This document shows, in pieces, positions 38,760 through 43,749 of a DNA stretch of 43,749 bases. Source of the DNA: a virus; the IMG/VR virus record IMGVR_UViG_3300025952_000007, positions 1 through 43,749 of that record; one strand, 5' to 3'. Numbering within the stretch: the first letter of the stretch is position 1; every line of letters starts with the position of its first letter. A program made the position numbers and the translations under genes. The notes under the pieces were generated by a model. It was not told where the DNA came from. It did not search any database and saw only the letters and a list, made by a program, of their open reading frames with translations.

Positions 38760-38804
38760 GACTAATCATAATATAATTATATCAATCATATTATGATTAG
38801 TCAA
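38760..38804 (-). promoter_or_regulatory. Promoter inside a 15-bp inverted repeat
   Basis: On the minus strand TTGACT (38799-38804), 17 bases and TATAAT (38776-38781). The promoter lies within a perfect 15-bp inverted repeat, GACTAATCATAATAT (38760-38774) with 38788-38802. The dyad could be the operator. As RNA it could also terminate the RecD2-type helicase transcript that ends at 38813. Confidence 0.8.
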
Positions 38805-38812
38805 ATCTTTTT

Positions 38813-41041
38813 TTAATTTATTTCCATCTTTTCAACTAGTAATGTTTTCCTTTTGCTAGAAAGTTTGTTCCTTACTATCTTATTGATAGTATCTTTACTA
38901 TTTGAGATTAAAGCGAATAATTTTTTGGCCCTAGTTATTGCTGTATATAACAATCTTGAATCGGTTATCATATTAAATTCTGATAAATCACAAACCACGG
39001 TTTCAAACTCACTGCCTTGTAATTTGTGAATAGTGCAACAATAAGCCAGTTTTAAATTTTCTAATTCATCCCAATTTAAATCATAACTTACATGTTTATC
39101 GAGGCCAAAATAATAGACAACTATTTGAATATCTTTCTTTTTTTCAGTGCTATTATAAAACTTTTCTAGTTGTTCATTAGTTTTAACTACTTGTATCATG
39201 TCTAAGTAATCAGTATATTTAATAGAATCAATGCGGCCAAATTCGCCGTTATAAACATCATTCATATAGTCATTTTTAGTATTCATTATTTTATCGTTTA
39301 AATGAAATCCGGTCGGTTTTGTGCCTATAAAAATTGAAGTATTTTCGTTTTTTTCTGAAATAATTAAATTAATTTCGTTACATCTCCTGCGGCTTGATGT
39401 ACAAATTTGAAATTCATTATAAAAAGTATCTAAGCTTCCTTTATTTGTAAGGTCAATATCTTTAGTTTTAGCGGCCCAACACTTTAAAATATAATCAGTT
39501 GGGTTGTTTTGGATTGTACTAAAAAAGTCTTTTGATTTGATCATATCGAATGATTTATTTTCCCGGACTAAATTTGCCACGTTTAAAATATTGCTATCAC
39601 CGGCTTGACGAAATGTGTTAGTCAAGGTTATTACATTGATTTTGCCTGATGTTATTAAATCAGCTTGAACAGAACCGGCGCCAACGCTTGGCAATTGGCC
39701 AGGGTCGCCGACTAAGATCAATTTAACATAATTTGTTAGACTGTTAACCATGGCTTTTAATACTTTATGGAATAAAACTGTATCAACCATACTAAATTCA
39801 TCAATGATCATACAATAGGGACGGCTTGAAATGTTGTCATTCTGGCCGGATTCTTCACTATAATAAAATCTATGACATGTGACTGCATCGTGATTCGTTG
39901 CTTCTGACATGCGGCGCGCGGCTTTGCCAGTTGGGGCAATACAAGTCATTCTATAATTTAATTTTTCCAAAATAAAGATTATACATTTTATTATTGTTGT
40001 TTTACCAGTTCCGGCGCCACCGCAAATCATTGATACATTGCCAGTAACCCCACTAATAACGGCCTCTTTTTGGACTACATGTAATCTAATTTTATTCTCA
40101 TGTTCATATTGTCTAATTAGGACCTCTATATTAGATTTTTCATATTCTGACATTTGATCTAAATTAGAAATAAGTTTCAAATTAGTTGGAATCATTTTTT
40201 CTGCTTCATTCATGGCCTTAGTTTGAATTTTTCCATTTTCATTTACAACTTTTGCGTCATCACAATTAATAAAATCATTTACATTTTCAATACCAAGATT
40301 GTAATTACTGATTTCATCAACAAAGGTGTCTATTTCAACATATGTTGAGCCAAAACCAGTAATTTTATTTGTTATTTGCTCAGTTAAATATAAAATCCTG
40401 CTTCTTAAGTTCTTAGGACATTTAAACTTTTCTTGTGCTAAATAATCAACTTTTTTGAAATTCATTTCTAAGTCATTTATCAAAATCTCGTACGGATCAG
40501 CCTTAAATTGATCCACTGATATATTTTTTTCATTTAAAAACCCTACCAATTTATGTATTTTCTTATTGGTTATACTTTGACCAGCCAAGGCAATGACTTT
40601 TCTTAAAGTTTCATTTGATTTTAAGAAGTTCAGGCCCTCGAATATTTTTTCTATTGTGGCCGGTCCAACTCCCTTTATTTTTGGACATTCTTTAGAATAG
40701 AATATTGATAAATCATGATTTGGTATTCCGTCCAATACTTTTTTAGCTGTTCCGTCTTTTATTCCTTTTATTGAGCAAAGTAAATTAAATTTTGCGTTAT
40801 ATGAAGTTGTATCAAATATTTCATATGATGCCTTAAATGATGGACTACCACGGTATAAGGTTTTGACTCCGACGAGAGTCGTGATGCCTGGCCTTAACAT
40901 AAAACCATTGCAATTGACTGTTAATTCTCCTAAAAAGTTGCCGTGTTCCTTGCTGTCAGCTACATAAACAGTAAAATCATCCTTTGTATAAATTTCTTTG
41001 ATAATGTCAACTTTGATTTCAATTTCCTTTAAATTATTCAT
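38813..41041 (-). CDS. RecD2-type helicase
   Basis: The 742-residue protein is an SF1B helicase of the RecD2/TraA group. An N-terminal OB-like part is followed by helix-hairpin-helix segments (about 89-136, CSIKGIKDGTAKKVLDG, KIKGVGPATIEKIF). The motor has GGAGTGKTT (341-349), DEFSMVD (414-420), GDPGQLPSVG (445-454), LTNTFRQ and the C-terminal AYCCTIHKLQGSEFETVV with LLYTAITRAK. These enzymes unwind 5'-3'. It likely supports DNA replication from the nearby origin, since the phage has no polymerase of its own. Promoter at 41090-41118 is divergent from an AbrB-like gene. GGGGAGGCC ribosome context shared with 2067. Confidence 0.94.
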   Translation of the reverse strand: MNNLKEIEIKVDIIKEIYTKDDFTVYVADSKEHGNFLGELTVNCNGFMLRPGITTLVGVKTLYRGSPSFKASYEIFDTTSYNAKFNLLCSIKGIKDGTAKKVLDGIPNHDLSIFYSKECPKIKGVGPATIEKIFEGLNFLKSNETLRKVIALAGQSITNKKIHKLVGFLNEKNISVDQFKADPYEILINDLEMNFKKVDYLAQEKFKCPKNLRSRILYLTEQITNKITGFGSTYVEIDTFVDEISNYNLGIENVNDFINCDDAKVVNENGKIQTKAMNEAEKMIPTNLKLISNLDQMSEYEKSNIEVLIRQYEHENKIRLHVVQKEAVISGVTGNVSMICGGAGTGKTTIIKCIIFILEKLNYRMTCIAPTGKAARRMSEATNHDAVTCHRFYYSEESGQNDNISSRPYCMIIDEFSMVDTVLFHKVLKAMVNSLTNYVKLILVGDPGQLPSVGAGSVQADLITSGKINVITLTNTFRQAGDSNILNVANLVRENKSFDMIKSKDFFSTIQNNPTDYILKCWAAKTKDIDLTNKGSLDTFYNEFQICTSSRRRCNEINLIISEKNENTSIFIGTKPTGFHLNDKIMNTKNDYMNDVYNGEFGRIDSIKYTDYLDMIQVVKTNEQLEKFYNSTEKKKDIQIVVYYFGLDKHVSYDLNWDELENLKLAYCCTIHKLQGSEFETVVCDLSEFNMITDSRLLYTAITRAKKLFALISNSKDTINKIVRNKLSSKRKTLLVEKMEIN

Positions 41042-41075
41042 ATTGGCCTCCCCAAAAATTTTATTTAAATTTATA

Positions 41076-41104
41076 TTGCTTATATATATATTGTATAGTA
41101 TAAT
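41076..41104 (+). promoter_or_regulatory. Promoter of the second AbrB-like gene
   Basis: TTGCTT (41076-41081), 17 bases, TATAAT (41099-41104). It uses the same TTGCTT as the first AbrB-like gene and overlaps the opposing promoter at 41090. Confidence 0.78.
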
Positions 41105-41118
41105 GACTATATAGTCAA
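41090..41118 (-). promoter_or_regulatory. Promoter of the RecD2-type helicase with palindromic operator
   Basis: On the minus strand TTGACT (41113-41118), 17 bases and TACAAT (41090-41095). A perfect palindrome TGACTATATAGTCA (41104-41117) overlaps its -35 region and abuts the -10 of the opposite promoter: a clear candidate operator. Confidence 0.8.
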
Positions 41119-41154
41119 GTATATATTTTATTTTAAATTTAGGGGGAAAATGAT

Positions 41155-41319
41155 ATGAAAATAAAACTAAGGATATTAAATGGATCGGCTTATATGTTAA
41201 TTAATAAAGAAGTAAAAGAAATGTTGGAAATTGGAGATTTTGTTGATGCAAAAATAGTTGATGGGAAAATAATTGTTGATAAAGTTATTGATAAATCTGT
41301 GGATAAAATCACAAAATAA
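41155..41319 (+). CDS. AbrB/SpoVT-like DNA-binding protein 2
   Basis: The 54-residue protein (MKIKLRILNGSAYMLINKEV, then KEMLEIGDFVDAKIVDGKII) follows the swapped-hairpin AbrB/SpoVT pattern: short strands, a helix with KEVKEMLEIG, and VDAKIVDGKIIV. It is divergent from the RecD2-type helicase, with overlapping promoters and a palindromic operator between them, so it likely represses the helicase and itself. The last 20 codons contain DnaA box 1, so the gene runs into the origin. GGGGG ribosome site seven bases upstream. Confidence 0.84.
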   Translation: MKIKLRILNGSAYMLINKEVKEMLEIGDFVDAKIVDGKIIVDKVIDKSVDKITK

Positions 41320-41435
41320 ATACTTAATCTGTGGATAACTTTTAATACTGTGGATAAGTCTGTGGATAAAATTCTGTGGATATGTGGACAACTTTGTTGA
41401 ATAATTTATATTAAAACTATCATATAATAAAAAAA
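41298..41435 (+). other. Probable replication origin: six DnaA boxes plus AT-rich region
   Basis: TGTGGATAA, the complement of TTATCCACA, occurs exactly at 41298, 41330, 41349 and 41361; TGTGGATAT at 41375 and TGTGGACAA at 41383 differ by one base. All lie on the same strand within 94 bases. They are followed by about 45 AT-rich bases (41392-41435) suitable as an unwinding region. A helicase gene follows directly and a RecD2-type helicase lies on the other side. This is the layout of a DnaA-dependent origin. Host DnaA would bind here. Confidence 0.9.
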
Positions 41436-41466
41436 TAGCCCTTGTCATAAATTTATGACTTGGCTA
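41436..41466. promoter_or_regulatory. Palindrome at the origin/helicase boundary
   Basis: GTCATAAATTTATGAC (41444-41459) is a perfect 16-base palindrome, and outer arms TAGCC (41436-41440) and GGCTA (41462-41466) extend it. A TATAAT lies just upstream at about 41423-41428. It may be an operator for the helicase gene or a part of the origin. Confidence 0.65.
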
Positions 41467-41493
41467 AATTTTTCAATATCTAGGAGGTATTAT

Positions 41494-43656
41494 ATGACAA
41501 AAAGGGAAAAAAATCAAGTCAATTGGTTTGAGGAGGTAAAAAATAATATCAGACTTGAAAACAATGAAAGTTTTTTCATTGGAGAAATTCCCGCTCCTGC
41601 TGGAACTAAAAAAGCTATGAGATATGGAACTGGCGAAGGAAAAACTTACAATGCCGCTTATTTTGCTTTGTATAATTTATTTTATACCAGCAGAAAAATA
41701 ATAATTTCCACAACTAAAAATGAAAATGTTGAGGATCTTTTAAATGAAATTTTTGATATTTTAAAGAAAAATATATCAATTACAGAAAATTTACAACAAT
41801 TTTTAGATGATGGAATTAAAAAAAGTGTAGGGAAACAACTTTTAAAAAAGTTAGGGATTAATAAAATGGTAAGTTATAATCAAATTGCAAAAGAAAATTT
41901 ATCAATGGCCAGGGTTATTATAACAAATCATTCCTATTTTTACCCAAATGGTCATTCTAGTTACTACTTCAAAAATATTCTCAAACTTATGGAGGTCATT
42001 GGTCCTGATGATATATTTATCATTGACGAGGCCGACGAGTTTGAAAAAATGGCAGAAACTTCAATACAATTGAATGACTATTTAAAAACCGTTAAGTCAA
42101 GTACTGATAATATTTTAAGGCCTGCTAAAAATTGCTTTGCCAGTCGGAGCAAAGATCAATTTATTAAGGCAATGGACGAATACCGGTATGAACTACCAGT
42201 TGAAAACACCAATATAAGATTTACAAAAGAGGGGGATTTTGATACGCCTACTTATGTTTTGGACCAAACAAACAATAATTTGGACCTAGACCAATTAATT
42301 AATGAGTTTTATTTTGAAAAACATACCTTTGAAGATACTGGCCGGCGTGTTGGAATGACAATTGATGCTTTCGATAATAAATTCAAATTGCTCCGGGTAT
42401 TTAAAGGCGAATATCTAAGCCCAAATAATATCAATCATTACCATTTGGAAACTAATGATATTTTAAGGTTAATTCAAAATTCAATCGGCGCAACTAAAGT
42501 TGAGCAAATAATTAGACTTTTAGATCCACTCACTGAGGAGCCAATTATTGATTTTGATACTAGAGAAGAATTTATATCATGGTGTCAAAAAAATATGACT
42601 ATCAATCAATATGATAAAATGATCAAAAAGTTGATGAATGAGGCAAAATTACTTTATAAGAGATTTTTAACAGTCAAAAGAAAGCCTATCATTAATAAAT
42701 GCAATACAGTATATTATATTACGGCAACTCCTTACAATCTTAATCAATTAGGTTATTTTGTAGAAAATGGTAAATCAAAAAAAGTAAATACAATTGAAAA
42801 TATTGATATGTTCTTTATAAATAGGGATATATCAGTTGACAACTTAGTTATCAACTTGGCAACTGAATGCTTACTTAATTATAAAGATGATATCAATTGT
42901 CTTAGCTTCGCCGCAGAGAAAAGAAATGTTGAGAAGTTAATAAAATCCAAAAAATATCTTTACAAAGATAAAAAATATTCTGGCGTAAAGGTTAAAACTT
43001 CGATTAATGATGATTATCTGGTTGATTTAAAAGGTGTTACTGCAGTATTAGGTGAGGCCGATAATTATGAATGTATTAAAGACTATTCTTATATAACATA
43101 TTTGAATAGCCCAGAATCAACTGGGAAAAATTATAAGGTATCAAATCTTTGTATCATTAACACCCAGCCAGAAATTAATGCCCTGGGTCGTCAATTAATA
43201 ACAGATAAATATGCCAAGTTTATTGATATTGAAGTTGCTAGTTTTAGGACCATTCTGCAAGCTTGCGGCCGAATTGAGAGAGCAGACAGCGAAAAGTATA
43301 AAGCCATTATTTTTATTGGAAAAGATGAAAACATTGTTAATAATTACATTGAAGAAAAAAAAGGAAATGGCATAATTTATAATTTTATGAGTGACAAAAC
43401 CATTAAATTAGGTGAAAAAAACCTAAAACATAAGATTATAAAAATATTTGACCATATCAAAGCTAATATTAACAGTGATTTCGAAGAAATGCAATTAAGT
43501 TTTCAAGATTCAAGAAAAAAATACAATAAATCCGAAATAATTCAATACTATTTAAACTTATTATCTAATAATTTAGATAAGGAAGCTAAGAAACAAACAA
43601 TTTATAAATTTGGCATTGCTAGAAATTTATTAAATCAATATATCAAAAATATTTAA
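41494..43656 (+). CDS. SF2 DEAD-box-type helicase
   Basis: The 720-residue protein has Walker A GTGEGKT (45-51), motif Ia IIISTTKN (69-76), motif II IIDEADEF (176-183), motif III YYITATPY and motif VI QACGRIERADS near residue 600. It is an SF2 helicase; the four cysteines of DinG/XPD enzymes are not present. The ATG at 41494 is chosen because AGGAGG lies 7 bases upstream. The gene directly follows the DnaA-box array, so it may unwind or load at the origin. The end crosses the circular join. A copy of the dispersed motif lies near the 3' end. Confidence 0.9.
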   Translation: MTKREKNQVNWFEEVKNNIRLENNESFFIGEIPAPAGTKKAMRYGTGEGKTYNAAYFALYNLFYTSRKIIISTTKNENVEDLLNEIFDILKKNISITENLQQFLDDGIKKSVGKQLLKKLGINKMVSYNQIAKENLSMARVIITNHSYFYPNGHSSYYFKNILKLMEVIGPDDIFIIDEADEFEKMAETSIQLNDYLKTVKSSTDNILRPAKNCFASRSKDQFIKAMDEYRYELPVENTNIRFTKEGDFDTPTYVLDQTNNNLDLDQLINEFYFEKHTFEDTGRRVGMTIDAFDNKFKLLRVFKGEYLSPNNINHYHLETNDILRLIQNSIGATKVEQIIRLLDPLTEEPIIDFDTREEFISWCQKNMTINQYDKMIKKLMNEAKLLYKRFLTVKRKPIINKCNTVYYITATPYNLNQLGYFVENGKSKKVNTIENIDMFFINRDISVDNLVINLATECLLNYKDDINCLSFAAEKRNVEKLIKSKKYLYKDKKYSGVKVKTSINDDYLVDLKGVTAVLGEADNYECIKDYSYITYLNSPESTGKNYKVSNLCIINTQPEINALGRQLITDKYAKFIDIEVASFRTILQACGRIERADSEKYKAIIFIGKDENIVNNYIEEKKGNGIIYNFMSDKTIKLGEKNLKHKIIKIFDHIKANINSDFEEMQLSFQDSRKKYNKSEIIQYYLNLLSNNLDKEAKKQTIYKFGIARNLLNQYIKNI
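43579..43593 (+). repeat. Dispersed 15-base motif, copy 6
   Basis: Exact AAGGAAGCTAAGAAA near the 3' end of the SF2 helicase gene, in the K-E-A-K-K frame. Confidence 0.85.
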
Positions 43657-43749
43657 ATTGGAAAAAAAAGAGAGCAGTATTTAAGAGAGTCCCATATAGT
43701 AAATAGAGATTCATAAATACTGCTCTCAAATATTACCAATTAAATGTAA
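43623..43749. repeat. Second copy of the terminal repeat
   Basis: Identical to 1-127. It holds the end of the SF2 helicase gene and the first downstream hairpin. It should be counted once on the circular map. Confidence 0.93.

Noticed and set aside
41455-41493. Upstream start for the SF2 helicase
   Set aside because: The ATG at 41455 overlaps the palindrome and has no ribosome site; 41494 follows AGGAGG.
1-43749. tRNA or rRNA genes
   Set aside because: No cloverleaf with conserved loops and no rRNA sequence was noticed by eye; a dedicated scan was not possible.

Overview
The window is a complete circular genome of an AT-rich tailed phage. Its first 127 bases (1-127) are identical to its last 127 (43623-43749), as expected when a circular molecule is assembled with an overlap of that size, so the unique length is about 43,622 bp and the last gene runs across the join. 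Strong AGGAGG-type ribosome sites, standard stop codons, an SPP1-like portal, a SPSTQ-type amidase and a sortase-anchored LPKTG protein all point to a low-GC Bacillota host, probably a clostridium-like bacterium. The morphogenesis genes (portal, head fiber, tape measure, tail chaperones with a -1 frameshift) describe a siphovirus.

Layout. 1-2066: hairpins, a small minus-strand basic gene, and a self-contained unit between terminators that carries an LPXTG surface protein plus a small gene. 2067-9920: early/middle genes on the plus strand, served by four copies of one consensus sigma-A promoter: small unknowns, two HTH proteins, a HIRAN protein, an Erf-type annealing protein, an ERCC4 nuclease, a ParB-methyltransferase fusion, an RHH regulator and an HExxH metallopeptidase-like protein. 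9933-31730: holin, small terminase, amidase, minor capsid protein, large terminase, portal, scaffold, capsid, head fiber, neck and tail-tube genes (one duplicated), chaperones, tape measure and tail-tip/receptor-binding genes, ending at a strong bidirectional terminator.

31803-34983 (minus): a membrane FtsK/SpoIIIE-type ATPase, an overlapping winged-helix-like protein, and a membrane/coiled-coil/DNA-binding protein, divergent from an AbrB-like gene at 35071 that begins a plus-strand operon of small and membrane proteins (35071-37296). 37333-41041 (minus): small zinc-finger-like proteins, a CHC2 primase-type zinc protein and a RecD2-type helicase. 41155-43656 (plus): a second AbrB-like gene running into an array of six DnaA boxes (a probable replication origin), then an SF2 helicase. 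No integrase, DNA polymerase or classical CI/Cro region was seen.

How it fits together (inference): host DnaA and host replicase would copy the circle with help from the phage helicases and primase-like protein, Erf and ERCC4 would handle recombination, and two AbrB-like divergent switches may choose between states. The DnaA-box origin, missing integrase, membrane DNA translocase module and AbrB regulators together suggest a phage-plasmid. A striking extra signal is a 15-base motif, AAGGAAGCTAAGAAA, present six times (four exact, two with one change), in two different reading frames and once between genes. It is therefore a DNA-level element of unknown function.
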